From positions 62,001 to 126,000 of the forward strand of contig NZ_JAUORV010000005.1 in the NCBI RefSeq assembly GCF_030548205.1: 64,000 bases of DNA, written 5' to 3'. The position numbers and the translations under genes were made by a program. This document shows positions 55,463 through 64,000 of the stretch, in pieces (position 1 is the stretch's first letter; every line of letters begins with the position of its first letter). The stretch is from Aliiglaciecola sp. 3_MG-2023. Its GTDB lineage: Bacteria > Pseudomonadota > Gammaproteobacteria > Enterobacterales > Alteromonadaceae. Under the pieces are notes generated by a model. It saw only the letters and a list, made by a program, of their open reading frames with translations, searched no databases and was not told where the DNA came from.

Positions 55463-56989
55463 ATGACTACTGCAACATTAAACGACGACGTGATTCCAGA
55501 GCCGCAAACCCAAGCTGTTCGCGATTTGCTTGCGACAACACCGGATAAACAACTGTTCATTAACGGTGAGTATTGCGCTCCCAAAAGTGGCCAGTATTTA
55601 GAAACCAGCGACCCTGCTACAGGTAAGGTGATCGCGCGTATCGCCAATGCAAATCAGGCTGATGTGGATCATGCCGTCGCCGCAGCGCAACAAGCATTAA
55701 AAGGTCCTTGGGCAACCATGACACCCATGGAACGGAGTATGATTTTAAATCGTATTGCGGATCTGGTTGATCAACATATGGATGAATTGTGCGAATTAGA
55801 AGTACTTGACCAAGGTAAACCTTGGTTTGTAGCTCGTTGGGCAGAAGTGCCTGCAGTTGCTGGACAGTTTCGATTTTTCGCCGGACAAGCACTTACCTTA
55901 GACGGCAATACGTTAAATCCGTCAGTTAATTATCAACCTGAAGGTAAACAAGTTCATGCTTGGACCGTTCGTGAACCTGTCGGTGTGGTTGCTGCAATCA
56001 CGCCATGGAATTCACCCTTAATTCTAACTGCCATGAAGCTAGCACCTGCCCTTGCTGCAGGCTGTACCATTGTACATAAACCCGCTGAATTAACCTCCCT
56101 AACTGCGTTGCGTTTAGCTGAGTTAATTACCGAAGCGGGCGTACCGCCAGGTGTGATGAACGTAGTAACAGGGGATGGCGCTCAGTGTGGAAGCGTACTA
56201 GCTAGCCATTCAGGTGTTGATAAAGTGGCGTTTACAGGTTCAACGACCACAGGTCGTGCAATTGTTGAAGCCAGTAAACAAAACCTAACCCGTGTCACTT
56301 TGGAGCTGGGGGGAAAATCGCCCGCCATAGTGCTACCAGATGCTGACTTAGATCTAGCTATCCCGGGAATTGCCAATGGTATCTTTTTCAATGGTGGTCA
56401 AGTATGCGTAGCCAATTCCCGTACCTATATTCACCGCTCTATTTTTGACCAAGTGGTTGAGGGTATTGCAGCGTATGGTGCTGGATTGAAAGTGGGTCAT
56501 GGTTTAAACCAAGAAACCCAAATGGGACCGGTTGTGTCATCCCAGCAAGGGGAGAAAATTGAACAGTACATTCAAGGTGCGAAGGCTGAAGGTGCCACTA
56601 TTCTAACCGGTGGGGAACGTTTTGGTCGTGCAGGTACTTTTATTCAACCCACAGTAGTAACAGGTACGAAAACCACCAGTCCCATCCATTGCCAGGAAGT
56701 TTTTGGACCTGTGCTAGTGGCAGAACCGTATGACGATATTAATGAAGCGTTGCAATGGAGTAACGATAACGAATATGGTTTGGCGGCCAGTGTTTGGACG
56801 CAAGATTTATCCAGTGCTCATCGATTGTCTCGACAAATTGAAGCTGGCACTGTGTGGATTAATACCCATTCCATGTTTGACCCTGCCATGCCCATTGGTG
56901 GCATGAAGAGTTCTGGTTATGGCCGTGATAGTGGAAAGCAAGCGATGGATAACTATCTTGAATGGAAAACCATCTGCGCAGTGTTGTAG
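55463..56989 (+). CDS. Aldehyde dehydrogenase (NAD(P)-dependent)
   Basis: From the ATG at 55463 (AAGGAG at 55451-55456) the protein has 508 residues. The general base Glu lies in TLELGGKSPAIVLPDADL and the catalytic Cys in FFNGGQVCVANS; the N-terminal TPWNSPLI and the C-terminal MKSSGYGRDSGKQAMDNY are also conserved. The usual length is 480-500, so it is complete. It is the last gene of the monooxygenase operon and probably oxidises a semialdehyde intermediate to an acid. Confidence 0.96.
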   Translation: MTTATLNDDVIPEPQTQAVRDLLATTPDKQLFINGEYCAPKSGQYLETSDPATGKVIARIANANQADVDHAVAAAQQALKGPWATMTPMERSMILNRIADLVDQHMDELCELEVLDQGKPWFVARWAEVPAVAGQFRFFAGQALTLDGNTLNPSVNYQPEGKQVHAWTVREPVGVVAAITPWNSPLILTAMKLAPALAAGCTIVHKPAELTSLTALRLAELITEAGVPPGVMNVVTGDGAQCGSVLASHSGVDKVAFTGSTTTGRAIVEASKQNLTRVTLELGGKSPAIVLPDADLDLAIPGIANGIFFNGGQVCVANSRTYIHRSIFDQVVEGIAAYGAGLKVGHGLNQETQMGPVVSSQQGEKIEQYIQGAKAEGATILTGGERFGRAGTFIQPTVVTGTKTTSPIHCQEVFGPVLVAEPYDDINEALQWSNDNEYGLAASVWTQDLSSAHRLSRQIEAGTVWINTHSMFDPAMPIGGMKSSGYGRDSGKQAMDNYLEWKTICAVL

Positions 56990-57013
56990 CGCTATTTAGA
57001 GCCGCTGGGCTAA

Positions 57014-57053
57014 TAAAAAACGGATATTGACTAGTCAATATCCGTTTTTTTTT
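57014..57053. terminator. Strong bidirectional terminator
   Basis: A perfect 24-base palindromic stem (57021-57044) with A-run on the left and T-run on the right separates the convergent ALDH and leuD-type genes. Confidence 0.95.
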
Positions 57054-57098
57054 GCTTGCCTTAACCTCATGTTTTGTGGCTAAGGCAGTAATTGCAGT

Positions 57099-57740
57099 TT
57101 ACTGGCTGAACAACCACTCTTCGGAGGATTTCAAGTTGTTTTCAAAATCTTGAATGGCCGCTGTTTGTAATAAAGTAATTGAAATCTCATCATGACCTTG
57201 CAACAAATTTTGGCGTCTCGATTCATCTACTGTAAATGACCAACTTTGTTCATTTCCATAGCTAACTTTACAATTCTCTAAATCAACAGTCAGCTGAATA
57301 CTTTCATGTTGGGCCGTTAACTTGAATAAGCTATCCACCACATTGGCCGGCAATACAACGGGTAAAACACCGTTTTTGAAGCAGTTGTTGTAAAATATAT
57401 CCGCAAAGCTAGGGGCAATGACTACCCTAATCCCATAACCCTTTAACGCCCAAACAGCGTGTTCTCTGCTCGAACCACAGCCAAAGTTCTCACGGGCAAG
57501 TAATATATTGGCATTTTCAAATTGGGGTTTGTTTAGCACAAAGTCTGGGTTAATTTTGCGGGTTGTGCAGTCTGTTCTAACATCACCCGGATCCAAATAA
57601 CGCAAGTCATCAAATAGCCAATCGCCAAAGCCAAATTTGCTTATGGATTTCAAATATTGTTTTGGCAAAATCGCATCAGTATCAACGTTACTACGATCAA
57701 AAGGTAACACTTTTCCAGTGTGAGATAAGAATTTTTTCAT
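57099..57740 (-). CDS. leuD: LeuD-type isopropylmalate isomerase small subunit (canonical)
   Basis: The 213-residue protein has the standard LeuD layout: FDRSNVDTDAILPKQYLKSISKFGFG with the KQYLK substrate loop, ENFGCGSSREHAVWALKGYGIR, and IAPSFADIFYNNCFKNGVLPV. It is much closer to biosynthetic LeuD than the small subunit at 22396. It overlaps the large-subunit gene by one base. Its location at the end of a hyuAB operon without leuA or leuB is unusual; it may be a recruited extra copy. Confidence 0.93.
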   Translation of the reverse strand: MKKFLSHTGKVLPFDRSNVDTDAILPKQYLKSISKFGFGDWLFDDLRYLDPGDVRTDCTTRKINPDFVLNKPQFENANILLARENFGCGSSREHAVWALKGYGIRVVIAPSFADIFYNNCFKNGVLPVVLPANVVDSLFKLTAQHESIQLTVDLENCKVSYGNEQSWSFTVDESRRQNLLQGHDEISITLLQTAAIQDFENNLKSSEEWLFSQ

Positions 57741-59167
57741 TACAGAACTCCGTCTTGAGTGATATCGACAAAGTGACCAGCAATGGCGGCAGCGGCTGCC
57801 ATTGAAGGACTGACTAGATGAGTACGTCCACCACTACCTTGGCGGCCTTCAAAATTACGATTGGAGGTGGAAGCACAGTGTTCACCTGACATTAAACGGT
57901 CGGCGTTCATTGCTAAGCACATGGAACAGCCGGGTTCCCGCCACTCGAAACCTGCATCTAAAATAATCTTATCCAGACCCTCATCTTCAGCTTGTTGTTT
58001 CACTAAACCTGATCCGGGTACCACTAATGCTTGTTTGATTGTTTTAGCAACTGTTTTGCCTTCTACCATTTGTGCAACGGCGCGAATGTCTTCGATGCGG
58101 GAATTGGTGCAAGAGCCAATGAACACCCGATCTAGGGTGACATCTGTGATGGCTTGACCAGCGGTTAAACCCATGTAGTTAAGGGCTTTTTGATAATCTT
58201 CTGATTTTTGTTCAAATAATGCCGGGTTAGGAATGAGTTTATCCACTGACATCACCATCTCTGGCGACGTGCCCCAACTCACTTGTGGTTTAATATCTTC
58301 TGCTCTAAATTGATACTGCAGATCGAACTGGGCTCCCTGATCACTATGCAGGTCCTTCCACATGGCGGTCGCTTTATCCCATAACGCGTTTTTAGGAGCG
58401 AAAGGACGACCCTTAATATAATCTTCAGTTACTTGATCATAGGCTACTAGTCCCGCTCGCGCGCCCGCTTCAATGGCCATGTTACAGACTGTCATACGAC
58501 CTTCCATAGTCAATCCGCGGATAGTTGAACCGGCAAACTCAATGGTGCAGCCAGTACCCGCAGCAGTGCCAATTTGGCCAATTACGTAAAGGACGACATC
58601 TTTGGCTGTCACCCCTGGGTGCAACTCACCGTTTACTTCAATCAGCATGTTTTTTGCTTTACGTTGCAGTAAACATTGGGTGGCTAATACGTGTTCAACT
58701 TCTGAGGTACCTATGCCAACGCCTAAGGCTGCAAATGCTCCATGGGTGGCAGTATGTGAATCACCGCAGACGATGGTCATGCCTGGTAAGGTGAGACCTT
58801 GTTCGGGAGAGATAACATGTACGATCCCCTGACGTTTATCCTTCAGATCAAATTGACGAATATTAAAGTCATGGCAGTTATCATCGAGAGTTTTCACTTG
58901 AATTCGCGATATATCATCAGCGATCCCTTCTATGCCTGACTCGCGGTCGGTGGTAGGGACATTGTGATCTGGCGTGGCGATAACTGAATCGCGGCGCCAA
59001 GGTTGTCGATTTGCCGCGCGTAAACCTTCAAAGGCTTGTGCTGATGACACTTCATGGACAATGTGTCGGTCGATATATATTAACGACATTCCATCTTCCG
59101 ATGTACTGATACAACGGCGTTCCCAGAGTTTGTCATAAAGGGTTTTAGGGCTATTTTGAGTAACCAT
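57740..59167 (-). CDS. leuC: LeuC-type isopropylmalate isomerase large subunit (canonical)
   Basis: The 475-residue protein is close to typical Leu[60 protein letters not shown] (in part), [18 protein letters not shown] and [19 protein letters not shown], with the three cluster cysteines present. Length is normal (about 470). It is probably expressed together with leuD and with the upstream hyuB and hyuA genes. The canonical motifs argue for isopropylmalate-type chemistry, or a similar bulky-substituted malate, in contrast to the divergent copy at 20984. Confidence 0.94.
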   Translation of the reverse strand: MVTQNSPKTLYDKLWERRCISTSEDGMSLIYIDRHIVHEVSSAQAFEGLRAANRQPWRRDSVIATPDHNVPTTDRESGIEGIADDISRIQVKTLDDNCHDFNIRQFDLKDKRQGIVHVISPEQGLTLPGMTIVCGDSHTATHGAFAALGVGIGTSEVEHVLATQCLLQRKAKNMLIEVNGELHPGVTAKDVVLYVIGQIGTAAGTGCTIEFAGSTIRGLTMEGRMTVCNMAIEAGARAGLVAYDQVTEDYIKGRPFAPKNALWDKATAMWKDLHSDQGAQFDLQYQFRAEDIKPQVSWGTSPEMVMSVDKLIPNPALFEQKSEDYQKALNYMGLTAGQAITDVTLDRVFIGSCTNSRIEDIRAVAQMVEGKTVAKTIKQALVVPGSGLVKQQAEDEGLDKIILDAGFEWREPGCSMCLAMNADRLMSGEHCASTSNRNFEGRQGSGGRTHLVSPSMAAAAAIAGHFVDITQDGVL

Positions 59168-59201
59168 GTAATCTGTTCTCCAAATTTCGTGTTTTGGTTA
59201 T

Positions 59202-59259
59202 AATTCAGATACATGCCTGAAATGTACCGCCAGCTATAAGCTGGCGGCGTATCTGAATT
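59202..59259. repeat. Nested perfect inverted repeats between hyuB-type and leuC-type genes
   Basis: Outer arms AATTCAGATAC and GTATCTGAATT (59202-59212 and 59249-59259) enclose a strong GC stem CCGCCAGCT / AGCTGGCGG (59227-59235 and 59239-59247, loop ATA). It lies in the 107-base gap within a minus-strand operon and may act as a processing site, terminator or mRNA stabiliser. Confidence 0.75.
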
Positions 59260-59274
59260 TAAACTGTTGTTAGG

Positions 59275-61143
59275 TTAATTCTTCATTTGTTGAAATGATG
59301 GTGTTATGGGGGCTGGAAGATGAGTTTCTTGTAAGCAACGGGCTTTAATTTCTTCGATACTGCCACCATGGTTGAACAGCGGAATTTCCCCACGCTGATC
59401 ACGAAGTTTACTTCTAAGTGCACTAGTCCCTTGTTCATCAACTTGGTTATGGCTGATCACAACGCCATAACGTAGTGCACCTTCAACCGTAACTAAATCG
59501 CGGTTTACATCATCAAGGACCTTTTGTGGATCACGGGCGTAAGGGTCTCCCCAGCCGCCGCCACCCCAAGTGTTGAAGTGCAATACATCACCAGCTTTCA
59601 CTTTAATGTTTTCACATTTCGCTGGCAGCCACTCTTCACTACCGTCAACGCGAACAATACGTTTAGTAGAGCGCATCCCTGGCTCGCCACCGTTTACTCC
59701 CCAGGGATGGACCAACCAACGGTCATCATGGATGGCGATTTGCCCATCGCATAAAAAGCGGTAAGCTACCGTTAAACCGTTGCCGCCGCGGTTCAATCCA
59801 GCCCCCCCTGAATCGGCGATGGTCTCGTATTTTTCAATACGCATGGGAAAGTAAGATTCAATAAATTCATTAGGAACATTGGTGAATCCTGGCCACAATG
59901 AGTGCCCATCGGGTCCATCTCCAACGGGGCGCCCTGGTATACCACCAAAACCAATTTGAAATAACTGGAACCATTCATCTTGGTCGTCATAACCCGAATA
60001 AAATAAATGGGGAGAGTCTGAGAAACCGGCAGCATTTAGCAGCTCTTGTGGGGCTCCCATACCCAATAAAGCGCCAAGAATATCAAAAATACGACCTAGA
60101 GCATGGGTTCGACCTGAAAGAGCCGCAGGATATTTAGGTTTCAGTAAGGTGCCTTCTGGGATCCGAACATCCACTAAATCGTAGAATCCATCGTTGAAAA
60201 TAATTTGTGGATCGACAACGTTAATGGTGAATGAACCAAAAAACATTTTGAACATTTCTTCATTCAAATAGAAGTTTACTGAACTTTGCGCTTGGGGATC
60301 AGTACCAGCAAAGTCGAAAATGACTTTCTCGCCTTCACGCCACATTTTGCAGTTAATTTTGTACGGCCCCATTCCCATGCCGTCATCACATAAATAATCG
60401 GCAAACTCGCGTGGCTCCTCGGGTATAAACATCTTAATAATTTGACCCATTGCCATCTTATTGCGTTCAAGCATGATCTGCATTGTGGAATCAAAGATGT
60501 CATCGCTGAATCGTTCGGCTAATTCGTTACAACGCTTGGATGCCGTTTTGCAGGCGGCAACCAGGGCATTTAAGTCGAAACGGTTCCATTGTGGCGTGCG
60601 TACGTTGTGTAAAATAAGCTCTAAGATTTCCTCTTGTAGCACCCCTTTTTTATATAGTTTAACCGGCGGGATACGCACCCCTTCTTGAAATATTGAGGTG
60701 GCTTCAATTGGCATCGAGCCGGGTACCATACCGCCATTATCAGACATGTGTCCAAACATCGCTGCCCAAGCTATGTGACGCCCCTCTTTAAACACTGGCA
60801 CTAAAACCAACCAGTCATTTAAGTGGGAAACAGCGGCATTACACATGTAAGGGTCATTGGTTAAAATAATATCGCCTTCTTCCAGCGTTCCGTCGTAGGC
60901 ATCGGTAAAACCCGTAATAAATGAGCCCATTTGGCCCACTACCATTTTACCTTCGCGATTTGCTATTAGGGGAAAACAGTCTCCTTGTTCTCGTATTCCC
61001 GGCGACATGGCGGTTCTAAACAAAACCGCATCCATTTCTTCGCGGGCATTTCGTAAGGCATTTTCAATAATATCGACAGTCACACCGTCAACATCAACTC
61101 GTTGTAACGGGGTTTTGTTGGTTTCTAAAATAATTGCGCTCAT
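59275..61143 (-). CDS. hyuB: HyuB-type hydantoinase/oxoprolinase subunit B
   Basis: The 622-residue protein matches the B subunit of ATP-dependent N-methylhydantoinase/5-oxoprolinase/acetone carboxylase-type complexes. VDIIENALRNAREEMDAVLFRTAMSPGIREQGDCFP at the N terminus (in part), DIILTNDPYMCNAAVSHLNDW and the glycine-rich FNTWGGGGWGDPYARDP near the C terminus are hallmarks. The partner HyuA is encoded 13 bases upstream. Together they would hydrolyse a hydantoin-like or lactam ring with ATP. GGGGAA precedes the ATG. Confidence 0.95.
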   Translation of the reverse strand: MSAIILETNKTPLQRVDVDGVTVDIIENALRNAREEMDAVLFRTAMSPGIREQGDCFPLIANREGKMVVGQMGSFITGFTDAYDGTLEEGDIILTNDPYMCNAAVSHLNDWLVLVPVFKEGRHIAWAAMFGHMSDNGGMVPGSMPIEATSIFQEGVRIPPVKLYKKGVLQEEILELILHNVRTPQWNRFDLNALVAACKTASKRCNELAERFSDDIFDSTMQIMLERNKMAMGQIIKMFIPEEPREFADYLCDDGMGMGPYKINCKMWREGEKVIFDFAGTDPQAQSSVNFYLNEEMFKMFFGSFTINVVDPQIIFNDGFYDLVDVRIPEGTLLKPKYPAALSGRTHALGRIFDILGALLGMGAPQELLNAAGFSDSPHLFYSGYDDQDEWFQLFQIGFGGIPGRPVGDGPDGHSLWPGFTNVPNEFIESYFPMRIEKYETIADSGGAGLNRGGNGLTVAYRFLCDGQIAIHDDRWLVHPWGVNGGEPGMRSTKRIVRVDGSEEWLPAKCENIKVKAGDVLHFNTWGGGGWGDPYARDPQKVLDDVNRDLVTVEGALRYGVVISHNQVDEQGTSALRSKLRDQRGEIPLFNHGGSIEEIKARCLQETHLPAPITPSFQQMKN

Positions 61144-61156
61144 AAGAATATTCCCC

Positions 61157-63217
61157 TTAAACAGCCGGATTGATTAATAGGTTGCCTACACCATCAATGC
61201 TGGCTTGATAACCTGGTAAAATGACAGTGGTAGAGTCCATTTCGTTAACAATGGCGGGACCTGCCACAACTAATTCTTGATGTAGCTTTTTGCGGTCATA
61301 AATCACCCCGTCATGCCATTGACCATCGTAGAAAAAGCGGGTGTCTTGAATTTTGCAGTCACTCAGAGCAAAATCAGCTTGACCGATATTACGCTCTGCA
61401 ATTGGGCTGGATTGGGCTTTTACCACGGCGCGGATCATCAATATCTCATGACCATTTTCGAGCTTGAAGGTAAATAACTTTTCATGTTCTTTGTCGAAAA
61501 ACCCGGTTAAAACATCTAGACCCTGATCTTTCAATTGTTGTTCGCTAAACTCCACACTGATTTCAAATGCCTGTCCTGCATAACGTAAGTCAGCCTGATA
61601 GATCACTTCTAAATCGTCTTTGCTTATGCCATCGGCAATTAACGACTCTGAAGCACGGTCTTTTAAATCATTGAGGTCAGACAAAAGGGTCTTAGCGTCT
61701 GTATCCTGAGCTAAAGTCAAATAGGTGCGAGCAGCTTCATCTTGTACTTGCGTAGTTGCATCACCATAGGCACAGAGTACCCCTGGACCGGGTGGCACAA
61801 TGACCGGCCAAGCTTCAGTCAGAATTCCTAAGGCATTAGCGTGTAAAGGACCTGCACCACCAAAACCAACCAAGGCAAAATCTCGCGGATCATAACCTTG
61901 CTCCACAGACACTAAACGCAAGGCTCCAAACATGGCTTCATTAACAATTTTGATGATACCTTCAGCGGCGTCCATTAAATCGATGCCCATACCATCAGCC
62001 ACCTTTTGAACCGCTTTAACCGCAGCTTCGCGATCAATGGCCATGGCCCCACCTAGCTGTACGTCTGCTGGTAGGTAACCAAGCACCACATTGGCATCAC
62101 ATACTGTAGGTTCTTCCCCTCCTTTCATATAGGCTGCAGGACCAGGCACTGCACCGGCGGACTCTGGGCCTACCCGAAGAGCTTTGGTGAGTTCAGGAAC
62201 AAACGCAATTGAACCTCCACCGGCTCCAACCGTACGAACATCTACCGAGGGCGCACGTACTCGAACATCCCCAACGATAGTCTCGCGACGTACTTTGGCT
62301 TTTGCGTTTTGAATGAGTGCGACGTCAGTAGAAGTACCCCCCATGTCGAACGTTAGTATGTCGTTATATCCAGCTCGACTACAAAAATAAATGGCACCGG
62401 AAACACCACCGGCAGGGCCAGACATTAGCAGATTTACGGGGGAATCAGCAGATGCTCGCCCTGATGCAAGGCCACCATCTGAGCGTAGGATCGATAACTG
62501 AACATCTTCGCCCATGCGGTCGATTAACGCATTTTGTAAGTTATTAACGTATTTAGCGACTTCTGGACGAACATAGGAGTTAACAACTGTGGTTTCTGTA
62601 CGCTCATATTCCTGCATTTCAGGTACCACTTCACTGGAAATGGAAATAGGCATGTCAGCAAAAACTTGTTGAGCGATTTCTTTGGCTTGTTTTTCATGTT
62701 CATTATTCAAATAGGAGTTTATAAAGCAAATTGTGATGGCTTCCACTTCTCCTTTATCTGCCAATTTTTGCATGCTTGAACGTAAGGCTTCTTTATCTAA
62801 TTTGGTTACTACTTTACCGTCTGCGCCGATGCGCTCATTTGCCCCAATAGTGAGCTCTAAAGGCGCTAAAAGGGCTTTTTTCACAAAACTCACCCAGCCA
62901 CCTAAACCGCCGGGACAAAACGAGCGGGCCACTTGCAAGGTTTGTTCGTAACCTTGTGTTGTGACCAATCCCACCTTCGCGCCTTTTTCCGTTAATACCG
63001 CATTGGTTGCTACTGTGGTTCCGTGCATCACCCTATGAATTTGTTTAGGGTCAACGCCGGATTCTTGGCAGATGCGGGCTATACCGTTTAATACCCCCTC
63101 TGACGAATCATGGGGTGTGGAAGGTACTTTGGCTGTGTAGGTTTGTCCTGATATTTCATTGATGAGAAGCAAATCAGTGAATGTGCCCCCGACATCAACG
63201 CCTAAACGATAACTCAT
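61157..63217 (-). CDS. hyuA: HyuA-type hydantoinase/oxoprolinase subunit A
   Basis: The 686-residue protein is the ATP-binding A subunit of the hydantoinase/oxoprolinase family. The N-terminal phosphate loop is RLGVDVGGTFTDLLLI, the second actin-like motif is DILTFDMGGTSTDVALI (near 292), and VRTVGAGGGSIAFV is conserved. GDVRVRAPSVDVRTVGAGGG and PGPAAYMKGGEEPTVCDANVVLG (in part) are typical. It begins the hyuAB-leuCD operon. Box 8 (63354-63367) lies about 140 bases upstream. The ring substrate may be hydantoin, oxoproline-like lactam or another imide. Confidence 0.96.
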   Translation of the reverse strand: MSYRLGVDVGGTFTDLLLINEISGQTYTAKVPSTPHDSSEGVLNGIARICQESGVDPKQIHRVMHGTTVATNAVLTEKGAKVGLVTTQGYEQTLQVARSFCPGGLGGWVSFVKKALLAPLELTIGANERIGADGKVVTKLDKEALRSSMQKLADKGEVEAITICFINSYLNNEHEKQAKEIAQQVFADMPISISSEVVPEMQEYERTETTVVNSYVRPEVAKYVNNLQNALIDRMGEDVQLSILRSDGGLASGRASADSPVNLLMSGPAGGVSGAIYFCSRAGYNDILTFDMGGTSTDVALIQNAKAKVRRETIVGDVRVRAPSVDVRTVGAGGGSIAFVPELTKALRVGPESAGAVPGPAAYMKGGEEPTVCDANVVLGYLPADVQLGGAMAIDREAAVKAVQKVADGMGIDLMDAAEGIIKIVNEAMFGALRLVSVEQGYDPRDFALVGFGGAGPLHANALGILTEAWPVIVPPGPGVLCAYGDATTQVQDEAARTYLTLAQDTDAKTLLSDLNDLKDRASESLIADGISKDDLEVIYQADLRYAGQAFEISVEFSEQQLKDQGLDVLTGFFDKEHEKLFTFKLENGHEILMIRAVVKAQSSPIAERNIGQADFALSDCKIQDTRFFYDGQWHDGVIYDRKKLHQELVVAGPAIVNEMDSTTVILPGYQASIDGVGNLLINPAV

Positions 63218-63555
63218 AATTTTTCCCCTTAGGTTTACTCAACTCAGGTGCTTAACTTGTGCGACTAGTGAGTGTTAACTAACTACTGGCTCTATCAGTC
63301 TTAATAGCCGTGAAGATTTGAAAACCAGAATAGCGAGGGGGGGGATTCACGCAATGACAAATATCAATGTTGGAACATTTTAATGGCACTGATATGCAGT
63401 GCACCCTAAGAATAGGAACCTAACTGAGCAGTTTGTGCTGCTCAAATTAGAGTTCAAATTTAGCAGAGTGTATTTAAGGGGGACACCTGGCCCCGATACT
63501 TTGGGAAATTATTGTTTGAGGTGATTGTTAAAACCATCAGATTTTCAGTTATGCA
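63218..63555. other. Intergenic region upstream of the hyuA-type gene
   Basis: About 340 bases with box 8 and a small GCACTG/CAGTGC hairpin (63386-63402). No gene is seen. Confidence 0.45.
63354..63367. promoter_or_regulatory. Crp/Fnr-type dyad (island box 8)
   Basis: ATGACAAATATCAA has one mismatch from TTGAY-N4-RTCAA and the shared AAAT spacer. It precedes the hyuAB-leuCD operon. Confidence 0.5.
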
Positions 63556-64000
63556 CTATTTTCTGCTCAGCATCGTAGGCCCTTCAGAGGAAAGTAAAGA
63601 GTTAAGCTGGTTGATTGCGTCTTGCTCAGTGAAAAAATAACCGTTGATAATAAGTTCAGAAATATCACTGACTTGTTTAAGTTCGTCGAGTTGTTTGGGA
63701 CCTGGTAATTCAGGACGACAAATTGCCCCGCCAAAATAGTGGTCTACATCATCCAACACCAAAGCATAATGATCCATTGTCGCTGGTGCCATCTCATAAG
63801 CATCAAGATGTGCCGACCAATCTAATGAAGCGCCCATGGGAATATCATTAGTGCCTGTTTGAATCAAAGCGGGTACCGCTAATCCTGAAAAACCTTGTTT
63901 ATCAATCAACCCGGGCATTGCAGGGGGGGGAGAATATGCTAACACCATGACAACACGGGGATCTGCTTGGGAAGGCTTCATACCTTCAGGAATCGTTGCC
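63556..64000 (-). CDS. Alpha/beta hydrolase, C-terminal part (cut by window edge)
   Basis: The reading frame stays open to the window end without a stop, so this is the 3' part (about 148 codons) of a longer gene. FSGLAVPALIQTGTNDIPMG holds the acid-residue region and DDVDHYFGGAICRPELPGP holds the catalytic histidine of an alpha/beta hydrolase of the dienelactone hydrolase/chlorophyllase-like type. The internal ATG at 63981 is not a likely start because the nucleophile elbow must lie upstream. It suggests that the island continues to the right with an ester- or lactone-cleaving enzyme. Confidence 0.75.
   Translation of the reverse strand, partial: ATIPEGMKPSQADPRVVMVLAYSPPPAMPGLIDKQGFSGLAVPALIQTGTNDIPMGASLDWSAHLDAYEMAPATMDHYALVLDDVDHYFGGAICRPELPGPKQLDELKQVSDISELIINGYFFTEQDAINQLNSLLSSEGPTMLSRK

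Noticed and set aside
57021-57044. A further island box, because the stem contains TTGAC...GTCAA
   Set aside because: The half-sites are only 2 bases apart and the whole is a terminator stem flanked by A- and T-runs.
58525-58832. Open frames opposite the leuC-type gene
   Set aside because: They are antisense to a well-conserved gene, lack ribosome sites and have no recognisable family.
1-64000. tRNA, rRNA, CRISPR array, insertion sequence or integrase
   Set aside because: No repeat-spacer pattern, transposase, integrase or RNA gene was recognised, so the island boundaries cannot be ascribed to a mobile element.

Overview
The window looks like chromosomal DNA of a marine, algae-associated gammaproteobacterium of the Alteromonadaceae (Paraglaciecola / Glaciecola / Aliiglaciecola-like). 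The reasons are the moderately AT-rich sequence, three large TonB-dependent receptors, a receptor-SapC-cupin-halogenase sugar locus typical of Alteromonadales, Xanthomonas and Caulobacter, and close matches to gammaproteobacterial HtpX, PckA and LeuCD. The genus is inferred. I see no rRNA, tRNA, CRISPR array, insertion sequence or phage gene. Layout: (1) 1-1530 holds the protease gene htpX and two small minus-strand genes. One of these (961-1179) has a textbook LexA box overlapping a near-consensus promoter, so it should be an SOS-induced small protein. (2) 2.1-12.9 kb is a beta-glucoside utilisation locus: TonB receptor, SapC-like protein, JmjC-like cupin, flavin-dependent halogenase, GH1 beta-glucosidase, GPH sugar symporter and a LacI-type regulator. 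LacI-family palindromes lie before the receptor and before the glucosidase. (3) 13.0-16.1 kb holds pckA and, divergently, an L-2-hydroxyglutarate oxidase-like gene, with a third LacI/Cra-type palindrome between them. (4) 16.2-64 kb is a long catabolic island of about 35 genes. It carries two more TonB receptors, an MFS carrier, two small cytochromes c, a Tat-exported flavin amine oxidase, group A and VAO-type flavoenzymes, three PuuE/NodB-fold hydrolases without the metal triad, two isochorismatase-fold amidases, HyuA/HyuB, two LeuCD-type hydratase pairs (one canonical, one divergent), an isocitrate-lyase-fold lyase, a family III CoA transferase, an HMG-CoA-lyase-like enzyme, several dehydrogenases and reductases, and Crp/Fnr and GntR regulators. 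How the island could work (inference): TonB receptors import a bulky or scarce substrate. A periplasmic Tat amine oxidase passes electrons to a cytochrome c, and flavin oxygenases and reductases process the product. PuuE-like and HyuAB hydrolases open a cyclic amide or imide, and the isochorismatase-fold enzymes release ammonia. LeuCD-type enzymes hydrate the resulting unsaturated diacid, and lyases cleave it to central metabolites. The combination fits breakdown of an N-heterocycle. Alkyl-maleimides or pyrrolinones from tetrapyrroles, hydantoins/cyclic ureas, or pyridine alkaloids are all possible. I recognise no described pathway with this full gene set. Eight related dyad sequences (consensus about TTGACAWWTGTCAA) lie in intergenic regions across the island, which suggests one regulon. 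The island continues past the right edge, where an alpha/beta hydrolase gene is cut.
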